64,000 nt of DNA from Bilabrum cf. latius (GCA_965178125.1 OZ237754.1:434001-498000), one strand, 5' to 3'; positions 1 to 13,788 are shown, numbered from the stretch's first letter. The notes: a model not told the origin generated them from the letters alone. Numbers and translations are program-made.

Positions 1-3000
1 ACTGCGAGTTGGCCGAATCCATCGGCTGCACTTCGGCACCAACAGCCTCAGCTGACGTGCATCCGAAGACGTCCACGGTGTGAAGGCCCACGCGATCGTG
101 GCTGCCGCTCTCCCTAGAGTTCCGGGTCACGATGCGGACAAAACGCCCAATCGGTGCCGAATCCAGCTTGGTGACCGGATCCACGGTGGACAGCAGGAAG
201 TCCGAGGCGGCCTCACCGGACGTACTCTCGTGCCCAGTCACCCAGGCCGACCCGTCGCGAGAGACGTCGATCCTGTAGTACCCAGGCCTGGTGTCCCACC
301 ACTGCACGCGCACGCGCGACACGGCCGCCTGCTGGTGCAGGTCAACGGTGAATACCTGCTGGTTGGAGGCACCCTGCGTGGAGCGAGAGCCAGACACCCA
401 GCGGGTGTTGTCGTTGCCATCCAAGGCGCGGTGGGGCTGATGGTCAGGGTTGGACCACGAGGACGTGGCGGTGGCGGTGGCCGGCGTGCCGGGGCCGCTC
501 AGGAGCTGACCGTTCCCGCATGTGCCGGGTGCAGCCGCCACTGGCACTGCCCTGGGCCTGTGGAGCACGACATCGCACACTCCCTGGGCGTCCACCGAGG
601 GCAGGCGTGCGGTGGCCGACTCTTCAGAGGGCATCCTGTACTTGATGACTAGACGCGGCGCGACCTTGTCGCCCTTCATGCCGTCGCCGTCCGTGTCCAC
701 GTTGGCAGCACCAGAGTAGAACACCCTGCGGGACTCCTGTGCCCTTCCCCGAGCCTCGGCGAGCGGGTCGTCATCCTGCCCCTCTTCGCCTTCCGATTCG
801 CCCTGTGCGGCAGCGGCATTGGCGAGCGCGATCTCAGTGGCAAGCCCAGGGTAGTCCTCGGGTTCGAACCCCTCGAGATCCATGGGTTCAGAGCCGAGCA
901 CTTCCTGGGCGCCCTGCAGCACGCTGAGCTCCTCGTCGGTCAGCTCGGCAGCGCGCAGCACGAACGGGAATGCCACGGTGGGCGCTGCATCGGCCTCGGT
1001 GCGTTCCGGCATCTGCTGGGCAACTGAGGGGCTCCAGGGCCAGGACTCGGAGCTGATATGCTTCTGCACCAGGTGCGCGATGTTGGGCGAGCGGTAGGAC
1101 TGCCCCTGGGCCTTGAAGCGGTCGAACATCCATGCCACGGGGCTGGCCCCAAAGTAGGCGGCGCTGCTGTTCATGGCGTCACTTATCGCGCCATTGCTCA
1201 GGTCGCAGACGTGACCCTGGGCGCACCCGGGGGTGCCAGTCAGCGTGCCAATCTCGAACTTAATGTCACCGTCAGCGCCGATGCCCTGCGAAGCGCTCAC
1301 CTCAATGTACGCCTCCGTGATGGTGGCACCACGCGGGATGTTGCCTGCCGGGGTGATTAGCACGTCAGAGTCCGCGCCGCCGGAGCGCATGGACTCGAGG
1401 GACTCTTCGTCGGCGGCGATAGCCGAGCGGAAAGTGAAGAGTGCGTTGCTGCCGTACTTCATGTCGATTGTCTCTCCCACCACCCGAAGCGGCTCGTTTG
1501 AAAGCCTAGGCGTCTCGACCATGTCTGCGTACTGCCCGCCCACGAGGGGCAGCTCCACCTCGACCTCCGTCTCTGGCATGCGAGCGGCATCGATGGTGGG
1601 CAGAAGTGCGCACACCACAGCCGTGCCCGAGTCGACCTCGCTGCGCAGGTTTTGGCTCACGTTGGCAGCAGCTTCGATGACAGACACCTCGTTGGACCGC
1701 ACAGGCTGGCACGGCACGCCGCACACGTCTAGAGTGAAGTCGTCCTCGTCATTGCCGTTGTAATTCGCGTCCTGGTTGGGGAGGCCCTCGCCGCGAACCC
1801 ACACGTGCACGCCACCGTACACGTCAGCCTGGAGGGCTACCTTCTGAACGGGCAGCACCTGGCCAGACACGACCACCTGCACTCCGGGCGCCACGGTTGC
1901 GACTCGGCCGCCGACCGCCACGTACAAGGCATGTCGGCCCACAGTTAGAGGAGGCACGGTGCAGGCGATGGCCTTGCCGTCCCCGCTGATGCTAGGAGAC
2001 TTACAGGACTGCCCGCCGATCGTGGCGACAAGCTGCTCCCCGTCACCCAGTGCGAACCGAGCCCCAATGACGCTGATCTCGTCTCCAGGACGCACGGAGT
2101 CCTCGCCGTTGGTATCGATCGATCGAACCACGGGCGTGGCATCGTCCGAAGCTGTGAACGTGTGCGCGAATCCGCTGTTGCTCTCGTCGTCGGTGCCCTG
2201 CACGGAGCCCGTGCCACGGAACCTGTAGGACACACCGAGGCGGCCGCTGGAAGGCGCAGTGCCATGGCCATAGCTCCTCTCGTTCTCAGCAACCTCTTCC
2301 GTAGTAGCGTTCATTTCTCCGGCCGCGACACTGGCTGCCATCTTGGTGGGAAGCGCGTCGTCGGCACCGATGCGCCCGAAGAACGAGAGCTCGGCGTTCC
2401 TGAAAGACGCGCCTCCGCCGGAGCTGGGGTTCACGTTCCAGGCAAACAGACCGGCAGTGCCGCGGTGCATGTCCCTGGTGGCACCCTCCTCCGGGATCTG
2501 GTAGCTGCCGGCGTCCCTTCCCTCCACGCGGAAGTGGACCTTCCCATCGATGGCTGACAGCGCCAGGTTGAAGTAGGACGGCGGCACCCAGTGGAAGCTG
2601 GCGCCGGCGACAGCGGTGTGTACGCCCTCCTGCACCCGGTACAGCACCGCGCAGCGCTGCTGGCGGTTGTACGTGCCGACAAAGTAGTTGTCCTGGGACG
2701 ACCACAACCCAACGAGCCCGACCACGCCGGACGGACCGACGCGCGCCTGGGTCTTGACCTCGTACTCGCCCATAGAGCGGCGCACCCAGCCGTTGTTGCT
2801 GAACAGCAGCGCGCTTCCCTTCATTGGCGTCCAGGCAGCGAGTTCCTCGGGGGTAGACACGGTGCAGTAGGACGCAGAGTACTGCTCAGACAGGGCCTGC
2901 GCTCCGTCAGCCACCCGGCTCACGGGAGACACGGTGCCAGCGGCCGAATCAGTGGAGAAGTCTCCGTTGCCGCTGCTCGCGATCCTGACAGAGACGGCCT

Positions 3001-6000
3001 GCATGGGCGAGTTGCTGCCCAGCGCGGGGAAGTTCCTCGACACCGGGTCGAACGCAAGCCCCTGGAACGTGGCCCTGGGAACGCACCTCAGGCTGGAGGG
3101 GTTGCTTGCGTCGGAGTCCACCGGGCACTCTTCCCCGCCTACGTAAAGCCTGTCGCCGTCCGCACGCGATCCACGGAAACCCGAGCCATCCACCACAACG
3201 GCAGAAGCAGCGGCAGAGCCACCCAGTGAGCCAGTAATCGGAGCCACAGAATCCATCGACACTGCGTACTCGAACGAGGCGAAGCCGCGCGCAAGTCCGG
3301 CTGCGGTGCTGACGCGAACAGTGCGGGGGCCGAAGCCAGCGGCCACAGTGCACTGCACGATACTGCCGTTGACGATTGCGTCCACGGGGCAGTCGATGGG
3401 AGCGTCCTCCTCGGCCTCAAGAGAGACGGTCACGTCCTGGGCGGAAGCACCCTGGGGCAAGTTTGCGACGGTAAGCGACAGCATGTCGCCATCTGCGCCC
3501 ATGGAGGGCACCGCAGTCGCCGACATGCGCGGAGTCGCCGCCTCAGAGAACGCGACGGTGCACCCACCCTCGCAGTCGCTGGTGGCCACCAGTTCGTCGT
3601 CGCCATCCACGCCCGAGCGCCACGTGACGGTCACAGCAGCAGCCTCGTCGGCGCCAGTGGACCTCCTCATGAGCATGCAGACCAGGCGGGTGGCAGTGGG
3701 GGCATCGCTGCCTTCCGTCTGCACCGCGCAGCTCGTGCCGCCGACAGAAACCTGGTGCCAGCTGCCACTCTCAGCTGAGGTGTCGAAGCCGAGACCAGAG
3801 ATCACCACGCGTGCGCCACCAGCCATGGAGAGCGCAGAAGGCGACACGGACGTCACGCTAGGCCGAGCAGTCACCAGCAGGGCAGCATCCTTGTCAGCTG
3901 CCTGGAATTCACTCGTCCACGCCTCGGCAGAACCCACCCCGGACACGCTGGCACTGATCACATTGTGTCCAACGGCACCGGCGGCCGTCCGGCACACGAA
4001 ACCCTCGGCATCGATCGAGTCGGTGTCCACGCTGCACTCGTACCCAGCCAGCATGGCCTTGGCTCCACGGGTCTGGTCGAAGCCAGCCCCACTGACGGTG
4101 ACGTCTTCGCCGGCGTGAATCTCGGCGGCACCGTTGCCAGTGCCATTCTGCACGGCCACGATCACGGGTGTAGAGGGCAGGGCAAGCGAGGACTCGTACA
4201 TGCAAGTCGAGTCGGTGGTGCACGGCACGGGCACATTGTCCACGAGCACCTGCACTTCCACGCCGAAGGGCGCGGCCACGGTAGCCAGATCATGAATCTG
4301 CGCAGCCGACAAGGGCATTTGGAACACACCGGCCTCGTCCATCGTGACGCGAGCCTCGGCGAGACCGTGCTCCATGTCATCGGCCACGAACAGCACGCTG
4401 GCGCCGTTCGCAGTGCTACCGACCAGGCGGCGAAGGGGCGCGATAGGTCCGACGGCCATCTGGCAGTCCACCTCGTTCTGGTCGCCTGGGAAGCACACGT
4501 CGTTGGCCAGGAACTCAGAGCTCGACAGGCTCACAGTTGCCACCTCGGCACCGTTGATGAAGAGACGAGCAACACCGTTGCCGTACGTGCCGGCCACGTG
4601 AGTCCATACGCCGGTCGCGAGCGTCTCTGAGGCAGTCGCAGCAACGAAGCCAGTGGCGTTGGCAGAGCGCTCGGCCGCGTTGTCCCCCTGGCACAGGGCG
4701 GCGGGGCTGAAGTCGAAGCCCTCCGGCAAGTCGTTCACAACCTGCCCCTGGCGAGCCAGCCTGAACTCGAGCTTGCCGCAGGCAGTTACTCCCAGCGCGT
4801 ACCCCGTCGGCACGCTCGGCTGGTTGAAGCCTCCGAGCCTGGTGCCCACGGACCTGATGATGTCGATGCCCCTAGCAGACGGCACAGCGGCGTCGAGCTT
4901 GACCCAGGTGGCGACCGAGAAGCCGCCCCACTGGGGGTTTGCCTTGGGTGAGTGGCCGGCACGCACGGCTGCGGGCTGCCTGTTGCTGAAAGAGGGATCC
5001 ACAAGGAACTCTGTGTCCAGCAGCTGCTCAGAGGTAGGCCTCTGCCTCCTGACAAACTGAAGGGCTCCGTTGCCGGTCGCCGCGAACGCGCCCATGACCA
5101 CCTTCGACCCTGAAGACGACGCTGTCTCGCTGTCGCCCATGGTGTACGCGGGGCCCTGCCCTGCCCCAGTGGGGGCCTCAGAGCCATAAGAAAGGGCGAC
5201 GATCTGCTGCGAGGTCATGGCAGTGTGGCCAGGGTCCATGGACCAGTACATGAGCGCGCCGCCGTCGAGGAAGGACTCGCGGCGGGTTGGCATGGGGTTC
5301 ACCACGGACGGCGCAGTGAACGCGACGCCATCGTCGGTCCACGAACCCTCCTCCACAGTTGCACTGGCCCAAGGTCGTACTCCCTCAATCGCGAAGGGCG
5401 CATCTGTAGCGCTGCCGTACCACTTCCAGCCAAGGGCACCGTCGCGAGGAGCCACGGGGCGCACGCGCACAGAAATGGTCGACACGTTGGTGCCACGGCC
5501 AGCCAGCCCCTGGCCGGCCAGCTGCACGCGTGCGCCGCCGTGCACGGATGCGGGCGTAGTCGCCGACAGTCCGGACATCTGGCTCACCTCGAGCAGAGCA
5601 TCGAATCGAAGGCCGCCCTGCGCTCCAGAATCAGCGTCCACGACTCCGTCGTTGTTGATATCCACGCCAGCCGTGCCCTTGTCAGATACGATCACGTCGA
5701 CACGAAGGGACCCGGCCCTGCTGGCCGCCCTCGTGATGCAGCGCACCTCCATCTCGTCTGCGTACGTGGTGCGGCAGCCGGTCACGATGTCCTCTCCGTT
5801 CGGACCAGCGCCGTCGGCCACGAGCTGCACTTGGACGTCGCTGTTAAGCGTGCTGGCAGGGGCGAGGCCGCGCCCAGTGATAGACAGCTCGATGCCGCCC
5901 GCGGCGGAGCCCTGCGGCGGGCTCACCGCCGAGATCAACGGGGTGGCCTCGGCGGTCAGCCGGATGGACCTCGTGATCTCGGTGGTGTCGAAGTCACCGG

Positions 6001-9000
6001 CGTCTCCCTCGCTGGCCTCGAGAGACCGGAGCGAGGCCAGGCGACGGGCAGCCGTGGCATTGCCGGTCTGGTTGGCGGCAGCGGCTGCCGCATCATCCCG
6101 CGCCTGCTGCTCGATCAAATCTGCCTCTAGGATGCTGGATGGCGTCACCCACGCGCTGTCCCTGGAGCCGACCTTGGCGATGCTGAGCACGATGGTGGCG
6201 TCAATCTCGGCGTTGCCGCCGGCCTGGGCGGCAACGATGGCAGAGTCGAGCACTGGCAGGCGGACCTTCAGCTCACCATACTCGGCAGAAACGACCTCAG
6301 CGGTTGCGGAGGAGATGCCAGTGGCGAGAGCGAATCGGATCTCGGCAGTCACACCGGCGCCCTCCTCGCTGCCAGGCAGCACGCCTCCACGAAGGCCGCG
6401 ACCGGTCATGGTCACCAGCGTGCCTCCAGCCAGCGAACCAGTGGCGGTTGAGCCGGTCACCTCGGACAGCAGCGAGAAGCTGAGGTCGGTACCAGCTGCA
6501 ACGCCTGCAGCTCCGCGGGCTCCGGCGATCACGCCGACCCCTGCGCCTGCCACTGCAGCAGCGGCGGCAGCAGCATCCTCATCAGCCGGCTCCGAGGTTA
6601 GGGTGCAGACGATCTCGGTGTTTGAGGCGGACGTGACATCGCACCGGAACGGTCCAATGGCAGTGCGGATACCAGACGCAAGCTCGCCCTCCGCAAGCAG
6701 GTTGCTGCCCCCGATTGTGATGGAATCGCCAGCGGCCGCGCTGGCAGGCGACACCGACTCGATCACAGGGGTGGCACCTTCGCTAAGCCTGGCGTTGCAC
6801 CGGCCCTCGATGTCCCAGCCGCTGCAGTGGGCGTGCACGTCGTTCACAACGACGCTCACGGCACCGCTGTTGCCATCGGCGTCAAGGGGCACGGGGATGC
6901 GCAGGAAATCGCGCGGGATGGGGTCCCACTGCATGCGCCCAGTTTGCGTGGTGCGGACGCTGTGCCTTGCCTCGTTGCCTGTGAGGGACGACGAGTCCAC
7001 GCGCAGCAAGGGGACGTCACCGGCCCTGTTCTTGTACGTGACCGTGTACGTAGACCGGGCGCAGCCGCCCGAGAAGCCCACATCCACGTTGCCGCCGACC
7101 TTGCCGGTGGCGATGATGGCAGACCGCAGCGCACCACCGGAGGCGCTGTGCGGCAGGCTGGCCCAAGGAGACCCGTCGAAGCTGATCCGGAAGCTGCCGC
7201 CGCGCGGCTGCCCGGACTCCTACACCACCTCGGCGGCAGAGCCGCCCTCGAGCACGTTGAAAGACTCCTCCACCTGGGGCTCCTGGCCGGGGGCTTCCCC
7301 ACCAGTCTCGGCGGCGGCGGCGGCTCCCGCCCCTCCGTCGTCGGGCTGAATGAGCATGCGCTGCACGGTGATGCCGTTGCTGCCCTGCTCAACGGGCACA
7401 ACCCTGGCAGACAGAGCCGTGTGAAGGTTGCAGTCGTACGTCTGGAGCTCGATCGACACGGTGCGAGAGGGCAGCAGGCCGTCGCCCTCGGTCACGAAGC
7501 TGCTACCCTCGGGGGCGGGGAGCGGCGTGGCCGGCACCATCTCGTTCGCGCGCACGGTCGCCACGCTCACACCGGAGTCCGGCGAGCCGCCCACGCCCAG
7601 CCTGAACCGCATCTCACGGAGAGACTACCTCATGTAGAAGGGCCGGTTGACGATGGCGAACTCATCGATCTGGAAGGGGCCCGAGTTGTACGGCGAGCTG
7701 CCTCCAGCGGTGTGCCAGATGACGGCGTTGATAGAGATGGCCCTGTCGCCCAGCACCTCCTTGATCTGCTCCTCGACGTTAATGCAGTCGTAGTACCACT
7801 TCCCGTCGGCCCTGCCGCCGATGCCCCAGTCGGCCACGCGCGGGTACGAGGGGCGGTCCAGCGGCTGGGTGAGCGTGATGCTCCTCCAGCTCGACACGTT
7901 CGTGTCGATGAGCATGTTTACATGAGTGCCTGCGGGGATGCGCCACGCCATGCACATGAACGGGAACTTGGACACGTCGTAACCACCGCTGGATTGGCCA
8001 GACTCAAGACCGGATCCGCGCTCGAAGTTGCGGCCCCAGCCGCTGCTCATGTGTAGCCCCTTCTTGCCGCAGAACGCCCGGTTCTCGATGGTGGGGTTGG
8101 CACTGTTGCGGAAATGCCAGTCGTCCGAGGACTGCTCGAACGTGTCTCTGTCGTAAAACTTGGTGCCGGCCTGGTCGTCGCGGAAGTAGACCTCGTCGCA
8201 CTCCGCTTCGTTCAGCGTCTCCGCCACGGCGGCAGCGATCTGGCTGGCGGAAGCACCGACCGCCAGGGGTCCTGACGTCTTCTTGGCCACCACGGTGGCG
8301 TTGGGCTCCGCGGCACCTGGCGTGGTGGGGTCGTACGTCGGATCGTCGCTGGCCCTGTGCACAGTGGCAAACTCGATGGCGAACTCGCCCTGCACGCGCA
8401 CCTCGCCCTGGTTCATGGCGATGTTCTCGGCACGGGCCTTGGGCAGCGTGATAGCGTGCTTCTCGAACTGGTTGGTAGCCTCAACCACCAGCTCTTGCTT
8501 CTCGTTCCTGCTGTAGCCGGGTGCCTGGCTCTCGGTCAGGTGCGTGTCAAAGTGCAGGAGACCAACCTTGAAGAAATCGTTGCTAGTGCCATCCTTGTGG
8601 AAGAGCTCCATGAAGTACGTCTCGTTGGCCTTCATGCTGTACCTCGGGGTCCAGCTGCCGGAGCCCCTGAAGGGCTTGTCCGCGGCAATCTCCATGCCAT
8701 TGCGGTGGAAGACCTCAGAGTCGCTGCTCTGGGCGGGACCGATCCGCAGCTGCACGTCGTCGTCCCCGTCGATGAAAAAGCCATACTCTCCGTCGTGCTG
8801 CGGCTGGAACAGCGCCATGCCGCGCTGCAGGAAGTAGTCCTGGCTCTGCCGCGTGTTCTCGAAGCCGGCCTTGTGGGACAGCGCGTCGTACCCTCCGGGC
8901 TGCTGGACTCGGTTCCAGTCGGGGCGGTTGCCCATGCTCCCCGTCTGCCCCATGTTGTCGTATCTCTCGACGCGGGCGCCGGCGGGGCCCATCACGTAGA

Positions 9001-9940
9001 GCTGCCTGGTCTCGGGCTGATCGGCAACGCCCATGGTGCCGGCCTCGTAGGCGACCTGCCTGGCGGTGCGGCCCGTGCGGCGGGTCACGCACTTGACCAT
9101 GGTCGGGGTGGACTCCCTGACGTCACAGGGCACACCCGACACACGCACGGACACCCGGTCCTCGATGTGGGAGAACCCAGACCCGAGGATGGTCACCTCG
9201 GCGCCGCCCAGCAGCGAGATGTCCTTGGGGCTCACAGAGGTCACCACGGGCATCGCCATGTGGTGGTATCTCCGCGACCCGGCTCCGATCCGGAAGGACC
9301 TCGACTCGGGCCACGCGTTCCCGTTCCTGTCATTCACTCGCACGCTGATGTTGTAGAGACCGCCCTCGCGCTCCGAGTCGGGCGCGCACTTGTAGGTGGT
9401 CCAGGAGCCGCTCATGGAGAAAATATCCCCGTCGGCGGCATCTCCGTCGGCCCAGCCGCACATGCGGTCCCCGATGTGGACGTCCACGATCTCCGGGTCG
9501 CTCGTCATGGTGCGCACGCGGAAGCTCACGTTGCTCCCGGTGCCGGACTGGGTGGTGTACACGCTCTGCAGGTTGGGGACATAGCTGTGGTGCCACCTGT
9601 ACCTGCAGGACCCCTTGCACGCCGCGAGGACGCCATTCACGCGCACCTGGACATTCCGGTTCCCCGAGTCGGACCACGAGTGCCACGACCGGACGCGGCA
9701 CTGCAGCCGCGTGTCCGCAGAGTAGAAGGATTCGACGTCGCACGGAATCCCCGCGATCGTCACCACGGGTGTCCGGTCGAAGCCGTCTCCGAGCCCAACT
9801 CCTCGGATCGTGAGGAGGGTCCCGCCCGCCGATCCTCCGATCGACGGCGAGACCGAGTGAATCTCGGGCTCAAGCTGTGCAAACACAGCCACAGACATAG
9901 ATGTCGCCAAAAAGGCAAGCATATTCCCGCGCGAATACAT
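1..9940 (-). CDS. Fibrocystin-L-like secreted giant protein, 3' end beyond window
   Basis: Open minus-strand frame of about 3,310 codons that runs off the left edge. The ATG at 9940 is followed by a signal peptide (residues 1-21, hydrophobic core ending VAVFAQ). IPT/TIG-type beta-sandwich repeats begin at once (SVSPSIGGSAGGTLLTI near residue 30, another near 228). A PA14 domain lies at about 318-470 (GEYGFFIDGDDDVQLRIG is typical). More TIG repeats follow, with two concanavalin/LamG-like segments (about 1660-1830 and 2370-2530) and a discoidin/F5-8C domain at about 3143-3290 (core WSNPDHQPHRALDGNDNTRW). This order recalls fibrocystin-L/PKHD1L1 surface proteins; the G8 and beta-helix regions are not seen and may lie beyond the edge. 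Two in-frame TAG codons (7625-7627, 7220-7222) interrupt otherwise continuous protein and are read as sense. Likely an extracellular or cell-surface adhesion protein. The family call is good; the exact orthology is uncertain. Confidence 0.85.
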
Positions 9941-10769
9941 CGCTGCGATGTCTGTTTTCGTAATTTTTCGTTGCTGTTGAAGTCAAACTTATTGGCCTTC
10001 TCTGTTGCGGTTCGGCCTTGGCTCCTGTCGGCGCCACTTCCTGCGAAAACCATGCAGGGACAGAGAATGGAGGCCACTCGTAGCTGGCAACTTTAAGCAT
10101 TCTAGCCAACAGCAGGAGGGAGAGACAAAAACCAAACGCGTTCATCGCAACCGCGAGACTGCATACTTCGTTCGCAGGCGGCTGTTCCGAGCATGCATGT
10201 CGGAATCTACCATGCACTATATATCTTTATCAATAGTCAGGCATTCAAAAATTAAATCTGGTGCGTACGTCAAAAGGACGCGCCTGATGCAACAAAGCTG
10301 ACGCGGCCGCAGGTGCTCCCGGAGGGAAAGGTAACCGAGCTTGAGCGGAGCGATTGTCATGAGATGACAAACTGCAACAACTAGGATTACCATGCAACTC
10401 AAGCTGGGTTCAGAATGGTGGCAACCGAACACCTGTACGCAAGGTTGCTCGCGCTACTTCCAAACCGCCAAAGGCAGCACGGGATGCTCTGATCTTCCAC
10501 GCGGCACACCCCTCATAGTTTTATAATACTATGAAGCTCACAATTCTCGTTGTCTTGCGGCGAGCCTGATTTCAAGCTCAGCAGCGCAAGGAAGAAACTC
10601 GTATGCAACAGCATTCTCCCCGGCGCGTCGCATTTGTTTGTCGTTGGTTTGTCGCTCTTTCAGCGTCATTTTGGTCGCAAATGGCCAAAAGTACGATTTG
10701 CGATAGTTGCGAACAGTTTGGGTTTGCTTCGGCTGCCATTCGCTCCAACTGTAGGCCACACGCTCAGCC
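9941..10769. other. Divergent intergenic region, no gene seen
   Basis: This stretch separates two divergently transcribed signal-peptide genes. It is more AT-rich than its neighbours, including a tatatatc run near 10219-10227 and a ttttataatacta run near 10510. I see no protein-like frame even when TAG is read as sense. It probably holds the promoters of both genes, but no defined motif can be assigned. Confidence 0.5.
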
Positions 10770-13515
10770 ATGCGCTCAGTGTACTCGATTATATCAATTG
10801 CAATTCTAGCAGGGGCGGCATATCTCGCTCAAGCGGATTACATCGAGGATCTTGTGCAGGACCTACCGAAACCCGTGCCTGGATCGAACCCTGTGCAGGC
10901 TGTGCAAGGGCTCGCTTCGAGGGTTCTGGGCGACAGCCAGGCCTCGAAGTTTTAGTTCAAGCTTGGGAATGCCGACCCTTCGGGCCGTGACGTGTTTACA
11001 CTCGCAAACGTGGATGGGCAGGCGTCGAACGGTGTCTCTGGCATTGAAATCACTGGCAACTCTGGGGTAGCCATCGCGAGCGGACTCTTCTGGTACTTGA
11101 AGCACAGAGCGAATTGCACGGTCTCGTGGGGCCTCGACGGGACCGGCGACCAGGTGGACCTCCCCGCTCAGCTCCCATCAGTAGCCGACGATCCGAGCGT
11201 CGCATCGGTGACCACCACGTCTCAGGTCCTATACAGGTACAGCTGGAACGTGTGCACGGAGAGCTACAGCGCCGCGGTAAGTTGAAACCTAGCGAATGGT
11301 AGTCTTGACCTGACGGCTTCTCTTTGCCCACGGCTCTCCGCTTCGCCTCGCCTTTTGCGATCACGATGTCACAGTCTGCCTGAAGTGCGAATTTTTATCC
11401 TAATTGCAACCGCAGTTCTGGGACTGGCCCCGGTGGGAGCGTGAGCTGGACTGGCTTGCCCTGCAGGGCGTGAACCTCCCGCTCGCCTTTGTCGGGCAGG
11501 AGGCCGTCTGGTGGGACTTTTTCAGCTCGCTGGGCGTGAGCGACGAGGGCCTGGACGCGTATTTCTCCGGTCCCGCCTTTTTGGCGTGGCAGCGCATGGG
11601 GAACATCAAGGGCTGGGGCGGGCCCCTGGACAAGGACTGGAGGGAGGGGCAGCTGCAGCTCCAGACCCAGATCCTTCAGAGGATGCGGGAGCTGGGCATG
11701 ATGCCCGTCCTCCCCGGATTCTCCGGACACGTCCCCGCCGGCCTGACATCGGTGTACCCGCAGGCCAACTTCAGCACAACCAGGTCGTGGGGCAACTTCA
11801 ACTCGACGTACAGCGAGGTCACGATCCTGACCCCCGACCAGGACCTGTTCACCACGCTGGGCGCACAGTTCTACCAGTTCCTCACGAAGTACATGGGGTC
11901 CAGCAAGTTCTACAACGTGGACCTGTACAATGAGATGGAGCCTGTGCGCAGCGACGACGCGTACCTCAAGTCGGCCAACCAGCACACCTTCGAGGCCATG
12001 CGCCAGGGAACAGGGGACGATGACGTGGTCTTCGTCATGCAGGGCTGGCTGTTCCACGAGGGCTACTGGACGCCCGAGCGCACCCAGGCTTACCTGAGCG
12101 GCGTGCCAGTGGGCAACATGCTGATCCTGGACCTCAACACGGAGGCGTCGCCCGTGTGGACCAAGTACGAGAGTTTCTACGGGCACGCGTGGGCGTGGTG
12201 CATGCTGCACAACTACGGGGGGAGGAGGGGTCTCTACGGCAACATCTCGAGAATCACCACGGGCCCCATCGAGGACAACCCGCTGCTGTCTTCCAGCGCT
12301 CGCGCCGCCAAGAGCACCATGGTGGCCATCGGCATCACCCCCGAGGCGATCGAGCAGAACCCCGTCATGTACGAGGTGCTCTACGACATGCCCTGGAGAA
12401 CAAAGTCGCCTGCCCCCGCCGACTGGACGCTCGCCTACTCGAATCGGCGGTACGGCACCGGCAGCTCGCCCTCGACCCACGCGAGCGACGCATGGCTGAC
12501 ACTGCTTGAGGGCGCTTACCAGTACCACTGGAACTGGGGCCACACCTCTGACATCGAGTACAGCCCCGCGGTGACCATGTCGGTGAACAAGGACATGCAG
12601 CAGGCGACCGCGTACACAGAGGCGCTCAGGTCCCTCGTGGCTGCGGGCACGTCGGGTCAGGTGAACGCCTCTCACGTGGGTCCGTACAACTACGACGTAA
12701 TCGACCTGGCGAGGCAGGTCACCGCTGACTTCTTCGTCGACGTGCACGACATGTTCGAGCCCGCTTTCTAGCAGTGGCAGATGCAGAACGTCAACAGCAC
12801 CGACACGGTGGCCCCACTCGGTCAGCTGCTGCTGGACATCATCGCGGACCTGGATGGTCTGCTGGGCACCAACGTGAACTACCTATTTGGGGCGTGGCAG
12901 CACGCCGCCAGGAACTCGCCCAACACCAACACGGACGCAGAGCGGGCTAACCGGGAGTACAACGCGAGGAACCAGGTCACCCTCTGGGGACCTTCTGGCC
13001 AGATCAACGATTACGCCGCCAAGCAATGGAACGGTCTGGTGAGCGACTACTATGGGGCCAGGTGGGAGCTGTTCGTGACTACGCTGACCGACGCGGTGCG
13101 CCAGGGAACACACGTGGACTTCAACCAGTACGGGAAAGATTTGCTGGCTCTGGAGCAGAAATGGAACGCGGGGTCCAAGACGTACCCCGACCAGCCCACC
13201 CCGTGGCCCCCCGGTGCCCCCGCTGTCCCCCCGCTGGGGTCAAGCCTGTCGCTGCAGGCAGCCCAGGCCATTTTGGACAAGTACGCCACCGCATCGTCTG
13301 CCGTCCGCGCTCGCTTCACGGAGCTGAAGGGCACGGATTACCCCGGTAACGACATCATCGAGAAGGGCGCTGCGTGGACGACCGACGTGGACCAGCTGAT
13401 GCTGCTGTGCGACGTGAACCCATCATGCAAGGGCTTCAACTCGAACGGCTACCTGAAGAACAGTACCAGCACGAAGGTGTCGTCGCCGGCGAGCTTCTGG
13501 GTGAAGTCGGGCTGA
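10770..13515 (+). CDS. NAGLU: Alpha-N-acetylglucosaminidase (GH89), two exons
   Basis: Lysosomal or secreted glycoside hydrolase family 89 enzyme that removes terminal alpha-N-acetylglucosamine, as in heparan sulfate breakdown. Exon 1 (10770-11276) begins with a signal peptide (MRSVYSIISIAILAGAAYLA). Exon 2 (11416-13515) carries the catalytic barrel. The splice joins NVCTESYSAA to FWDWPRWERELDW, matching the family. The expected acidic residues are visible in LYNEMEPV and in QNPVMYEVLYDMPW. The C-terminal helical domain includes LTLWGPSGQINDYA-type sequence (here VTLWGPSGQINDYAAKQWNG). Two TAG codons are in frame: 10953-10955 (KF-X-FKLGN, a strand position that is usually polar) and 12769-12771 (EPAF-X-QWQM). 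TGA ends the gene. After the family domain there is an extra Cys-containing tail (CDVNPSCKGFNSNGYLK) resembling small Cys modules appended to secreted algal and plant proteins. Confidence 0.93.
11277..11415 (+). other. Spliceosomal intron in NAGLU (139 nt, phase 0)
   Basis: GTAAGT donor at 11277 and a pyrimidine-containing acceptor ending cgcag at 11415, with a ctaat branch-like motif (11399-11404) just upstream. The unspliced frame is broken here, and removing 139 nt restores the family sequence exactly. This shows the DNA is nuclear. Confidence 0.9.
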
Positions 13516-13788
13516 GGCTGCAGATGGGTGGGTCACATCTGTGGTGGGTTCGGCGGCGCTAGGAAAGTTCGCTGTGGTTCCCTTCGGGAATTGCAATTTG
13601 CAACTCTCTGCGTTCGAAAGTTTTCTTTGATTTGCTCGTTTGGTTGTAGTGTATTTCCTGCTTACGAATCTTGCTTGTTTAGCTTGCGACTAGTTTGTTT
13701 AAATAGGTTCTCGTGTGGTGCAGGCATAGCTTGCTAGTCTAGCGAGCGTCCTATTGGACGACAGACTACAACCCGAAAGTGCATTGCA

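Noticed and set aside
861-885. ggttcgaacccc as a possible tRNA B-box (suppressor tRNA candidate)
   Set aside because: It lies inside the fibrocystin-like coding frame and no cloverleaf could be built. I found no tRNA gene, so the UAG-reading tRNA is not in view.
5217-7349. Plus-strand ORF of 710 codons, with other long plus ORFs at 6827-8056 and 8357-10096
   Set aside because: They are antisense to the fibrocystin-like gene, lack domains and arise from GC-rich codon bias.
11395-12747. Minus-strand 450-codon ORF
   Set aside because: Antisense shadow of NAGLU exon 2, which has clear family homology.
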